Assembly (NCBI RefSeq): GCF_907165205.1 | Contig: NC_058192.1 | Span: forward strand, 39,832,001-39,896,000 | Direction: 5' to 3' | DNA from: Coccinella septempunctata | Lineage: Eukaryota; Arthropoda; Insecta; Coleoptera; Coccinellidae | DNA length: 64,000 nt | Part shown: piece by piece, positions 29,401-39,527 of the stretch | Position numbering within the stretch: the first letter of the stretch is position 1 | How the letters are laid out: the number at the start of each line of letters is the position of its first letter | Position numbers and translations under genes: made by a program | The notes under the pieces: model-generated | Database searches by the model: none | Seen by the model: the letters and a program-made list of their open reading frames with translations, nothing else | Told to the model about the DNA's origin: nothing

Positions 29401-29404
29401 AAAC

Positions 29405-30849
29405 AAATCTTAACACGTTGACTGCGTTATATATTCGTTTACCGTGCGGTATCGGGCCCCGGAGACCGATTATTTAGAATAATCGTTAGCAAAGATCAGA
29501 GACAACAAAGATTAACTTCGTCTTTAGTGAATTCTGAGAAGACTTTTAAAATTTATTGGTACTTTATAAATAAGTTTGTCAATGTAGAAAATGATGCATA
29601 ATTGAAATGAGAGTGCGTTATTTCGAAAACTGAAATTTGAATGTTCAGTCTATAATTAATAGTTATTCAATTCATTTTGCAGATCCTTATTTGAAATTCG
29701 CTCGATATGGAATTCAAAATGAGGTGCAATATTTTTCAAGTCTACAATACAAGAAGATATGCTAGGATTCAAAGGTTGATTCAGATATTTTGAACGAGAA
29801 ATCCCTATTGATAGTGATATCGACAAGCTGAAAAATATCAAAAAACGCCTAGTGACAAAAATTATCAATAAAATTGATTGTTGGAAAGATTTGCTGAGTT
29901 GTTTTTAGAGTCTGAGAAAAGTTATTCATGTCAAATATTTCAATATGCTAGTTAAAAAGCCGAAGGGACAAGGGATCCCTCTTTGTACTGACAAATTGGC
30001 AACAATATGCACAAAATAATTAATTCCTGTTTTTTGCTTCCATCATGAAATAAATTTTTTCTATCGATCCCACATATGCATATTATTTCGCTCCGTTTGA
30101 CTTCAATGCTCCCTTCTCCACCTTTTTCAACAATTTTTCATTTTGATTTATAACGATGATCTATTCTCACATATTGAAGTTTGTCCTATCTGCTTTTGGA
30201 CACTTAGGCTATACATTTTTTATTAGTGAGCTAATAAGTCCTATTTGAATGATATAAGATGATTGTTGAGTATTTTGCATTCACCTCGTTTCAAGATATA
30301 TCAGTATATAGAGAGAATATTTTAAATGTTAGTTTAAGGTATATACCAAAAAATAATACTACATTTTAAATATTTTGACCCATATTATTATGACAGCATA
30401 TTGTAAGGCAATAGTGAAACGCGGGACAGCTAATTACTTATAGAACATGTACGAAAAGATACAGTTATAGAACATTAATGAGAAGCTACAATCCAGATGG
30501 TGAGGTTGCATTGGTTCACATTCATTTCAATTATCCCTTAACTAACCCATTTAATTTAATGAGCTTCTGTGTGAATCATTATCTAAGCTACTACAGTTTT
30601 TTTCTTTTTATTCATTACGACATTGGTTTCACTCTATCAAACCAACTTATAGAACTGTAAAAGTTCGTCCCTGAGTCATATGATAATTTTTTCCTACTCA
30701 ACATATCCATATTGATTTAAATAATGACTGCACTATTTTATTTCTTTCACAAAGCTCATTTATGGTACTTTCCTAGTCGAGACACTTCTTTAGAAGTTCC
30801 AATAACATTTAGCCATTATGGGAAAGTGTTTTCCTGCAGTACCTGGAAT
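29405..30849. other. Unassigned intron sequence
   Basis: AT-rich; no gene, terminal repeat or family motif recognised. GTTGACTGCGTTATATATTC near 29418 resembles a transposon end but has no partner that I can find. Confidence 0.35.
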
Positions 30850-31144
30850 TAATGGTGGTATTCTGCTTTTCATCTGTAAGCTACGATTCTGTAGCGTACG
30901 ATCGATCTGTAAGTGGCCGACTTACAGATTCGTAAATATTGCTATTCTGGAATTGTTCCTGTAACTATCTCAGTTACAGTGTTACTTTTGAACTACTTAT
31001 CGATAAATATAACCTGCAATCGTAAGTTTTGATCATAGAACCCATCATATGTTTTAAGTCTATGATTTCAATTCGAATATTTGAATGTTATTGTTGAGTA
31101 CCAGTTGTTTCGTCTCTTTGTTAATCAAAAATAGGTAAGAAAAA

Positions 31145-31983
31145 ATGTCTAGTCCATGGTAAGTTTATTCGTGATTAATCATTATGTGATACTTATTTCT
31201 ATTTCAACATTTCAGCGTTGATATTTCAATAGGCACTAAAAGAAAACGCACCAAAAACACTAGTCGTGAGCAGATGGAAATTTATCTACAAGCGATGGAG
31301 AACGATTATGTTCTCCGAAGCAATACAATTAATCCCACCTTGGGACCAACTTATTTGCAGGATAAATGGGATCAGCTGGCTCTAGAGCTGAATTCTGCAG
31401 GTGATGGTCCAATTTTGACTGTAGATGAATGGAAAAAGGTAATTTTTTCTTAAATGAAGTGGAGAGAATAACAATTTGGATTATATTTCAGAGATTCACT
31501 GATTGGAAATATTCACTGAAAGCAAAAAAAAGAAAAATAGAATCCCACCGGACAAAAACTGGTGGTGGTCCAATGATGAAAACCATATTGTCTGAAATAG
31601 AGGAGAGAGCTTTAGATGTTTGGGGTCGGGTAACAGTTGAAGGTGCTGATGTTACGAGGTACGAGGGTATAAATGTAAATAATGATCAAGTGCAGCCAAT
31701 TTTAATTGAAGTATTAAATGAGGAAACAGTAACATTAGATGAGCAGGAAAAAGAGAAGGTGGAAGAGAGGAAAAAAAATACTGTGATTAAAAAAACCAAA
31801 GAGAAACCACTATCGTTATTAGCTGAAAAATTAGTAACCGTGACTGATGAAAACACGAAAAACCAAAAAGATCTAGTCGAAGCTATACAGAACTTTTCTA
31901 AAGAATATTGTGATCTGCAGAGAAAAAAACTGGAATTCAAGATAAAATCATTTCAGTATTTACATCCCGATTTTAAAATGTAA
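31145..31983 (+). CDS. Harbinger Myb/SANT-like DNA-binding protein, 3 exons, 242 aa
   Basis: Exons 31145-31158, 31216-31438 and 31492-31983, with canonical GT-AG introns of 57 and 53 bp, give 729 nt ending in TAA. The N-terminal half is a Myb/SANT-like trihelix domain (REQMEIYLQAMENDYVLRSN, DKWDQLALELNSAG, LTVDEWKKRFTDWKYSLKAK), as in the NAIF1-type partner proteins of Harbingers, which bring the transposase to the nucleus and to element ends. The C-terminal half is a charged coiled coil (from LNEETVTLDEQEKEKVEERK) ending KKLEFKIKSFQYLHPDFKM. No disabling change is seen. Confidence 0.85.
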
Positions 31984-32246
31984 AAATTAATTTAAACCTT
32001 TTTTTACCTTTATTTATAAATTTTGTGATATCTATTAGATGAATATTTAGAAGAGATTATTATTTTTGTTATAACTTATGACTGAGGTTAAGTGATAAAT
32101 AAAGTACAAATGATTTTTTCAAATTGGTTTTATTTATATTTTACATATTCCTTATGTAATGGTTTCTGGCTTCGATCCCCCTCTGGTGTATGCTAACATC
32201 AACATTGCCACCACCAACAAGATCTGAAACTAAAGGACTATTAGAA

Positions 32247-33636
32247 TTAATATCCTCCCCTCAGTTTTTGATGCATACCATCATTCTCATCTCTCATTTC
32301 AATATCCTCATCTATCATATTGGCTGCTTTACAAATGTTGTGTAAAACACAACATGAGTATATAATTTTTGCAGCCTGAGTTGGATGATACATTACAGTT
32401 CTTAATCTGGAAATGCATCTAAATCTTCCTTTTAAAATTCCGTTTGTTCTCTCAATAGTGTTCCGTAGGGAACTCAACTTTCTATTGAAAATTTCCTCCT
32501 GAATGTTTCTTGGAATAGCAATCGGAGTAAAGAGCCATGGCTCAAGAGGGTAGTCACTATCACCTTAAAAAAATTCAAAAATAGGTATCACCTATTGCTC
32601 TACAATATATAATATGATATTGGACCTACCAATTAAAAGCATATTTGTATGACCTGCTTCATGCTGTAGCTGTAAGTGGTTCCTTATTGAGCTCATTTGC
32701 CAAACAGCAGAATCATGGACAGAGCCAGGAAAACGGGCATTAACGGCTAATATTCTGCAATCAACATCTGAAATCTGAAAAATCTGTTATGAATACAGTA
32801 ATTACAGGAATGGTGTAGCATAATTAAAAAATGTTAGAAAAGTTACCAGCATAACATTGATGGAATGTTTTCCTTTCCGGTTAATATAAACGTATGGGGG
32901 GTGATTAATGTCATTTTCAGGAGGTGCAAGAATTTCCACATGAGTTCCATCTACTGCTCCTAAAACACCTCTGAACCCATATTTTAAGAAGAATCTACAA
33001 AGAGACAGATAACATTATTATAATGCTAGTTTGCCAATATAAAATATTTGTGAATTACTATAGAGTGTGAAACTGTTTTCTTACCCCTGTTTGACCAGTC
33101 TAATTGACTCCTCGGTAGTAGGAAACTGAACCCAAGTGGGTAATAAATACTCAGCAATTGTAGAACAAATTTCATTTACCGCTCTACTTACTGAAGGTTG
33201 ACTTGCTGATAACCAGGTATTGGAACCTACAGAATTCTGGAAAGACCCTGTGGCCAAAAAGTTGAGAGTAATCAACACCTAAAATGTATAAACCTCAGAT
33301 CAATTCCATTCAAACAATTACTTGAAAAGGCTGAATTACTTTTTTGGGTAATGCAATAGCATTTGCATTTTTTGTGGGTAAAAATTGCTGTAAAGCATTT
33401 ATTAAGTTTATGGTGCACTGCTTCTTCAGTCTAAACATTTTCATAAACTGAGCATCCGGCATTTCGAAAGGATTCATTTGATCACGCAACCTTCTCCTTT
33501 CAATTCTCATAAAGTTCCTATTAAAAACAACAATGATTTTCAGATCATATATATTATTGTCGAATAATACTCACCTGTTATGGTTTTCTTCTAATAACAA
33601 CCCAATAAACAAAGCGATATTATTATTATCATTCAT
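32247..33636 (-). CDS. HARBI1-like transposase, 6 exons, 353 aa, all DDE residues present
   Basis: Minus-strand exons 33636-33575, 33517-33322, 33278-33085, 32994-32847, 32774-32630 and 32563-32247 join in frame with GT-AG borders (1062 nt with stop). N-terminus MNDNNNIALFIGLLLEENHN, then a helical region with ITLNFLATGSFQNSVGSNTW and SQPSVSRAVNEICSTI. Catalytic boxes: LGAVDGTHVEI (first Asp), LLIGDSDYPLEPWLFTP (second Asp) and NTIERTNGILKGRFR (Glu), followed by YSCCVLHNICK. The length matches human HARBI1 (about 350). It is a candidate active enzyme; expression is not shown. Confidence 0.88.
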
Positions 33637-33862
33637 TATGAATCTATTTCAAAAAGTTGTTCACCAGAAAATAAACAAACCATTCGACATAACCTCACAA
33701 TATATCATTCGATAGGCTTCCGACCACCTCTCGAGTCCTCGTAAATATTTACGGTTTCTGTAAGCTACAGATCACCGAAAGAAAGTCCAGAATCGCATTC
33801 TTCCTGTAAGCTCGTAAAAAGTTACAGATTGGCTTACAGATGAAAGCAGAATACCACCGTAA

Positions 33863-34084
33863 ACCTCTTATCCGGAAACAATATACCTAAAAACAAAAAT
33901 TAATTGGAAGAAATTTCCTACTAATCTGTTGGGCAAAACAAGGACCAATATGACTGCGTTATTTTAACAATGAGAAAACATCCTTGAAAAACTTTAACAA
34001 GAGAACAGGGTGGACTTAAGTTGATGAACCTTGCATACTAGAATTGTTTCCTTTTCTATAGTCTGCTTTTTTTCACAAAGTACA
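33863..34084. other. Unassigned spacer
   Basis: Nothing recognised between the Harbinger and the next repeat. Confidence 0.35.
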
Positions 34085-34211
34085 TGCAGGTATTTGATGT
34101 GTCTCAAGTTAACTGTTGACATATACACCAGTCACTTATTTCCTTTTGCTAAATTTTCTAGGGTATGTGTTTAACATTTCAATGGGAACTGAATGAGAAA
34201 ATTTATTAAGG
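34085..34211. repeat. Shared flank repeat, copy 1
   Basis: Near-identical to 40869-41003: GTATTTGATGTG, CTCAAGTTAACTGTTGACAT, ATACACCA, ATTTCCTTTTGCT, TTTAACATTTCAATGGGAAC, TGAATGAGAAAATTTAT. Each copy abuts an array rich in GGACGTACAT words, on opposite sides. Confidence 0.85.
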
Positions 34212-34612
34212 AGTTGTTTGGTCCAGAAAACGTCCGACCCTCACTGGATTTAACATCCTATGGACATACATATAGGATGTACAATGGATGTACAGACAGG
34301 ATGTACATTGGACGTACACACAGGATGTACATTGGACGTACATACAAGATATACAATGGACGTACATACAAGATGTCCCGTGGACGTACATATAGGATGT
34401 ACATTGGACGTACATACAGGATGTACAATGGACGAACATACAGGTACGTCCATTGTACATCCGAACCTCACTGGATTTAACATCCTATGGACATACCTGT
34501 ATGTTCGTCCATTGTACATCCTGTATGTACGTCCATAGGATGTTGAATCCAGTGAGGTTCGGACATTTTCTGGACCATTCATTGTACATGAGTGGACGTT
34601 ATTTGGGAGTCT
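34212..34612. repeat. Palindromic element with a 24-bp tandem array
   Basis: TGGTCCAGAAAACGTCCG, then CCTCACTGGATTTAACATCC at the left, is mirrored at the right by GGATGTTGAATCCAGTGAGG, then TTCGGACATTTTCTGGACCA. Between them run about 7-8 copies of a 24-bp unit (GGATGTACATTGGACGTACA plus TACA), then an inverted partial copy. Translated frames here (repeats of Arg-Met-Tyr-Asn-Gly) are artefacts of the array. Confidence 0.9.
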
Positions 34613-35743
34613 CAAATGCCCATTTTATAGGGGTTAGCATTTTTAAAGTTTGATTCGAAAAGGGTATTTTAAAATCCCACCTATCAATACATATATTTAT
34701 TGATAATTATAAGGAAATTGGGATTATTGAAAAATGAAATGCCTGGAAATGTTCCACATCTTTATGTGAAAAATTAAAATAAAATAAATAACAAGTATAA
34801 TTTGAACATTGGACTACTGTCCCTTAGCAAAAAAAACTAAACTATAAAAAACTGAATATCAAAGAAGCAGATATATAGGTATATATACACTGAACAGGAA
34901 ACACTTATGATATATTTTCTATCGTTGGCTCCTCGAACCCATTTAGAAATAGCCTTTTCTATCTCCTTCCTGTCCCCTTTACTGGAGTGTATGGCCGTTT
35001 CTGTAAATTTATTTCATTGAAATTTTGCTGTTGTCATATCATAGTACATCACCATACTATAATTATAATAGAATGGTGATAATATCTATTGAAAATTGAA
35101 TTTCTGGATGTTTTCTCGTAATTCCGTTTCATATTCTTATATTGTTGTCCCCCTACCAAATAATAGATATTCATGGTTGTGAAAAGACAAAAATATATTT
35201 TTTACGATAGTATGAATATAATTATAACTAATGAAATCATCAAATTAACATGAAACAGAGATGAACATTCGTGATTCGTATAAGCATTCAACATTCAATA
35301 CCTTCAACATTTCTACCCATTAGATTATATTTTTCTCTCTACACATAAATTTGCCACTTCCCTCAAGAATAAAAACTTTGACTCACCTCGTTTCTATCAA
35401 ATGTATGCACCACACACTGGAACTAGAACTAGACACTATACCTCAAATGTAGTTCAACAAGCTAAAGCCAAAATATTCACAAATTTACAAAATATGTCGA
35501 GTCCACTTCAAAATCCACTGATTACAGATTAATGAGTTTCTCTTAGATATTCTGTTCTGATTCAATATTTCGCTGTGTGTTACTGAAATGAAACTCAAAA
35601 AATAAATGTTTCGATCTTTGGGACGAAAGTTCCAGAGTAAAAAAAGGAATAATTATGAGAGGGCGGAACATCTGGGTTTCAACACAGTCAGTATGTACCT
35701 ACTCTCAATAAGAGCCGAGACCGACATGGCAGCAATACAAGGG
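34613..35743. other. Unassigned intron sequence
   Basis: AT-rich. No gene or transposon signature recognised. Confidence 0.35.
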
Positions 35744-35767
35744 TAATAATAATAATAATAATAATAA
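35744..35767. repeat. (TAA)8 microsatellite at the Dong insertion site
   Basis: Eight TAA triplets directly before the first base of the Dong-like element, whose 3' end also meets TAA repeats. Confidence 0.95.
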
Positions 35768-38700
35768 GTGGCAGACCAGTACCGCGTAATTCTGAGAAAT
35801 GAACTAGTACCAACGGCCCGAATCGACGCAATTAAACGAGAACTTCAGCGTCCGCTAGCAATGGAGAATAACACCAACACCTCTGATGAAGTTCACATAC
35901 CTGGGCAACAACACCCAGAAGACATTGATACTGAAAGTCCTTCTTGCAAAGCAAATGAGCCTGAACACCAGGACGATAGGGAAGAGCTTCACCGACAAGT
36001 TGACTCTGACATGAGGAGATACTTTGCCGAACTGGAAGGAACAGATCCTCTTCATCGAGTAGCACCTCCACGACTCAATACATCCAAAAAACTGTCACTT
36101 ATAATCGACATCTTGAATAAGGACGTTTTACCTGAATACCTACAGAACGGAAGTTCATTGGAATATCTGCATCTAGTTTTTCACTGTGCAGCGCTGACGA
36201 CAGCGAAAACCATGGGGGCAAAAATTCGCCGAACGAACAACGATGGTCCAAAATTACACAAATTACACGCGCCAGCATGGCAGAAACGTCTTCAACACAA
36301 AACAGAAAGGCTAAGAAGAGACATTGGACGACTGACGGAGTACTTGAACGGGAATCGAGGAAGAAAGGTTGTGAAAGCTGCCAAAGAGATCATGGATAGA
36401 AACAGGACACACACAGAACGAGAGACGGAGAATGCTACAGCTCACCATTGCCTCGACACTCTGAAGCAAAAATTAAGTCTGTATGCAGAACGCTTGAGGA
36501 GATATAAAAGCAATTATAGCCGGAAAAGAGACAATAATTCATTCGAAAAGTCGGAAGAATCTTTCTACCGGTCACTCACATCGTCGGATGGAGAAAATGG
36601 AAAGTTACCACCAAAGGAAGCCATTGAACAATTCTGGACCGAACAATTATCAACAAAACCTCAGTTCAATGGAGATACCGGATGGATTGAAGATGAAAAA
36701 TCTGAAGCTATAAAATATGAGCCGATGCAGCATGACATGATCACGATTGAAGAAGTAAAATCAGCTATCAGAGGAATGCACAACTGGAAAGCACCTGGGC
36801 CTGATGGATTACAGAACTTCTGGATCAAGAAACTTTGGATCATGCATGACAAATTGACCTCCGCAATAAATGATGTCATTGAAAATCCTGAAAGAATGCC
36901 AGTATTCCTTACACATGGCACAACATACCTGTTACCTAAAGACCAAAGGAATACAGAAGACCCATCCAAGTACCGACCGATCACATGTCTTCCAACGATG
37001 TACAAATTAATCACATCGTGCATATCAAACCGAATTCACAACCATTGCGAAAGAAATAACATCATCGCCATGCAACAGAAAGGATGCACCAAAGACAGCC
37101 GAGGGTGCAAAGAACAACTAATAATAGATTCAGTTATCTGCAATCAGGCGTTCTCCAAGCGAAGGAATCTTCACGCTGCCTACATAGACTACAAAAAAGC
37201 ATTCGATTCTATACCTCACGAATGGCTCTTGACGATCTTGAAGATTTACAAGGTGGATCCCAATATTGTTAAGTTCCTGAAAAACGCCATGTCAACCTGG
37301 CGTACTAGTCTCCAAATGAAAGCAGCAGATTGCTCCATTACAACAGGACCTATTCCAATAAGACGCGGAATTTTCCAAGGAGACTCGCTGAGCCCTCTGT
37401 GGTTCTGCATGGCCCTGAATCCCTTGTCTCATAGATTGAATTCTACGGACTACGGATTTTCCATCAAGAGCGGCAGTAGAACTATGATGAAACTGAATCA
37501 TCTCCTTTACATGGACGATTTGAAACTCTTCGCATCTACCAAAAAACAAATGCAACTGATGCTGAAAATGGTGGAAGGATTCTCGAAAGACATCAAAATG
37601 AAGTTTGGACTAGAAAAATGTAGACTGCTAAACATAACGAGAGGGAAAATAGAAGATGGTACGTTCAAACTCAAGGAAGGTGCAGAAATTGAAGCATTAA
37701 AGGAAGGAGACACATACAAGTATCTAGGCATAAAACAGGCAAGAAAAATCAATCAGACTCAGATGAAGAAAGAATTAACGGAGGAGTTTACCCGAAGATT
37801 GAGGAGGATAATGAGAACTGGTCTTAACAGCAAGAATCTGATAAAAGCGATTAACACCTACGCTTGCTCGGCGCTGAGCTATTCATTTGGTATTATCTCT
37901 TGGACGACCACCGATTTAGCAGCTTTACAGAGAAAAATAAGGACGATGATGACTAAACACAATAAACATTACCCCAAAAGCTCAATAGAACGGACAGAGC
38001 TGCCACGACATCTTGGGGGTAGAGGAATTGTTGATTTGTCCAACCGTATGTCCCAGGAAATTGAAGGACTTCGAAACTATTTCTTGAGCAAGGCAGCTTC
38101 GTCAGAACTCCATCGAGTAGTTTGTGTTGCTGATACATCTACACCATTAAAGCTACACCAGGATCACTTGGAAACCGTCGAACACTCTGCAGAAAGTAAA
38201 ATGCAGAAACTGATTGGCAAACCTTTGCATGGGAGGCACCAGAATGAGGTCAACCATGATTACGTCGACATATCTGCGTCGAACTACTGGCTGACTTCCG
38301 GAAGGTTGTTTCCTGAGACAGAGGGCTTCATGCTCGCCATCCAGGATCAGGTGATTCCAACAAGAAATTACATGAGATACATCGCCAAGGATGCCTCAGT
38401 GGCGGACGATAGCTGTCGTTATGGCTGTGCGACACATGAAACTATCCAGCACATCACCGGGGGATGTCAGAAGTTCGCGGGCGCGGAGTACAAAAATAGA
38501 CATGATGCTGTTGCCAAGATTCTTCACCAAGAATTGGCACTAAAACACCAACTTCTAACTTCGAAAAGGATTCCTTATTACAATTACCATCCAGATGCTG
38601 TGCTGGAAAACGAACATCACAAGCTCTACTGGGATCGCACTGTTCTCACAGACCGGAAAATAACCCACAATAGACCAGACCTCATATTGCTCAATAAAGA

Positions 38701-39142
38701 TGAGGACACAGCACTATTCATCGACGTGGCAATTCCAAATAATAACAATCTTCTAGATAGACACACTGAAAAAATTTCAAAGTACAGAGATCTCGAGGAA
38801 CAAACCAGGAGACAGTGGAAGCTGAAAGATATCAAGACCATCCCTATTGTCATATCATCTACAGGCCTGATACCGAAGAAACTGCTAGAGAACTTGAGGA
38901 AGCTTCAGTTGGACGAAAATATCTATAAAGTCATGCAGAAGGCGGTACTGCTGGGAACGGCGAGAACTGTACGCAAGTACATGGGAAATTCAGAGGAACA
39001 CCGTCTGCTCCGACAGGTAGTGCGGGTGGAGCAGGAATCCAACCTACAGCAGGGAGGCGAGGAGCGACCCGGACCCGACCACCACCACGAGCCCGAAAAC
39101 CTGGAAAGGGCTCCAACAGAGCTTAATCCTTTTGATATCTGA
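35768..39142 (+). CDS. Dong-like reverse transcriptase with restriction-like endonuclease, about 1124 codons
   Basis: Open for 1124 codons from 35768 (GTG) after an in-frame TAA; the first ATG is about 30 codons in. RT motifs: MHNWKAPGPDGLQNFWIKKL, SKYRPITCLPTMYKLIT, AYIDYKKAFDSIPHEWL, GIFQGDSLSPLWFCMALNPL and the catalytic LLYMDDLKLFA near residue 580. A zinc motif (CRYGCATHETIQHITGGC) lies near residue 890. The C-terminal restriction-like endonuclease follows (RPDLILLNKDEDTALFIDVA, residues about 968 on). This order, RT then CCHC then nuclease, defines the R2/R4 lineages as opposed to the N-terminal nuclease of Jockey. No N-terminal zinc finger is visible. No inactivating mutation is seen. 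Confidence 0.9.
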   Translation: MADQYRVILRNELVPTARIDAIKRELQRPLAMENNTNTSDEVHIPGQQHPEDIDTESPSCKANEPEHQDDREELHRQVDSDMRRYFAELEGTDPLHRVAPPRLNTSKKLSLIIDILNKDVLPEYLQNGSSLEYLHLVFHCAALTTAKTMGAKIRRTNNDGPKLHKLHAPAWQKRLQHKTERLRRDIGRLTEYLNGNRGRKVVKAAKEIMDRNRTHTERETENATAHHCLDTLKQKLSLYAERLRRYKSNYSRKRDNNSFEKSEESFYRSLTSSDGENGKLPPKEAIEQFWTEQLSTKPQFNGDTGWIEDEKSEAIKYEPMQHDMITIEEVKSAIRGMHNWKAPGPDGLQNFWIKKLWIMHDKLTSAINDVIENPERMPVFLTHGTTYLLPKDQRNTEDPSKYRPITCLPTMYKLITSCISNRIHNHCERNNIIAMQQKGCTKDSRGCKEQLIIDSVICNQAFSKRRNLHAAYIDYKKAFDSIPHEWLLTILKIYKVDPNIVKFLKNAMSTWRTSLQMKAADCSITTGPIPIRRGIFQGDSLSPLWFCMALNPLSHRLNSTDYGFSIKSGSRTMMKLNHLLYMDDLKLFASTKKQMQLMLKMVEGFSKDIKMKFGLEKCRLLNITRGKIEDGTFKLKEGAEIEALKEGDTYKYLGIKQARKINQTQMKKELTEEFTRRLRRIMRTGLNSKNLIKAINTYACSALSYSFGIISWTTTDLAALQRKIRTMMTKHNKHYPKSSIERTELPRHLGGRGIVDLSNRMSQEIEGLRNYFLSKAASSELHRVVCVADTSTPLKLHQDHLETVEHSAESKMQKLIGKPLHGRHQNEVNHDYVDISASNYWLTSGRLFPETEGFMLAIQDQVIPTRNYMRYIAKDASVADDSCRYGCATHETIQHITGGCQKFAGAEYKNRHDAVAKILHQELALKHQLLTSKRIPYYNYHPDAVLENEHHKLYWDRTVLTDRKITHNRPDLILLNKDEDTALFIDVAIPNNNNLLDRHTEKISKYRDLEEQTRRQWKLKDIKTIPIVISSTGLIPKKLLENLRKLQLDENIYKVMQKAVLLGTARTVRKYMGNSEEHRLLRQVVRVEQESNLQQGGEERPGPDHHHEPENLERAPTELNPFDI

Positions 39143-39203
39143 GATATCTGGGATAAGTGAATTTTCCTCTGGAGAGGAGTGTGAAAGCCGCAAGGCTAAA
39201 GTC
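35768..39203 (+). mobile_element. Dong/R4-type non-LTR retrotransposon in a TAA repeat
   Basis: A single long ORF flanked by TAA repeats on both sides (35744-35767 and from about 39204). The short 3' untranslated region ends GCAAGGCTAAAGTCA. Insertion in TAA microsatellites is the known habit of Dong elements. A second copy on the minus strand begins at 62219 with the same 3' end. The ORF is open right from the element's first codon, so some 5' sequence may be missing. Confidence 0.88.
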
Positions 39204-39527
39204 ATAATAATAATAATAATATTATTATTATTAACTTTATTTTCATGGACAATTCATACATGTATTGTGTAGAAAATTGTCAGTAAAACAATCAGCTGGG
39301 GTATACAGCAAAGAATACTATACTAATTAAGTACATAGAAAAGACAAACAAGTAACAGTGCACCCTATTACACTAATTTCAAAAAATCATTCAATTTATA
39401 AAAACAGTTCACAAGGAGATAGCTCTTAAGACTTCTCTTGAAAATTACTTCACTACGGATACTTTTAATGTCATCAGGTAGTGAATTGGAATTAGGTATA
39501 TCCTTGCATGCACATTCCTGTTATTTC
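39204..39527 (-). pseudogene. 3' end of a Jockey/CR1-type LINE
   Basis: On the minus strand the end of an ORF (SEVIFKRSLKSYLLVNCFYK, LNDFLKL) is followed by a 3' region ending AATAAAGTTAATAATAAT. The C-terminus resembles that of element B near 61150-61250 (FKKEVKKFLLINCFYSLREF). Its (TTA)n tail abuts the TAA repeat of the Dong-like element, suggesting that the tail was the Dong target. Confidence 0.7.

Larger units (their letters stand above)
30853..33859. mobile_element. Apparently intact PIF/Harbinger transposon, 3.0 kb
   Basis: TIRs TGGTGGTATTCTGC and CGGTGGTATTCTGC (both run on through a TTTCATCTGTAAG motif), TAA on both sides (30850-30852 and 33860-33862). Subterminal CTGTAAG/CTTACAG motifs recur in both ends, likely transposase-binding sites. 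It carries the two divergent-function genes of autonomous Harbingers: a Myb-like protein (+ strand) and a HARBI1 transposase (- strand), converging tail to tail. Both have open, correctly spliceable frames. Confidence 0.93.

Noticed and set aside
34193..34653. Repetitive proteins with Arg-Met-Tyr-Asn-Gly or Cys-Thr-Ser repeats in several frames
   Set aside because: Pure translation of a 24-bp tandem DNA array. Every frame stays open because the period is divisible by three, so openness is no evidence for coding.
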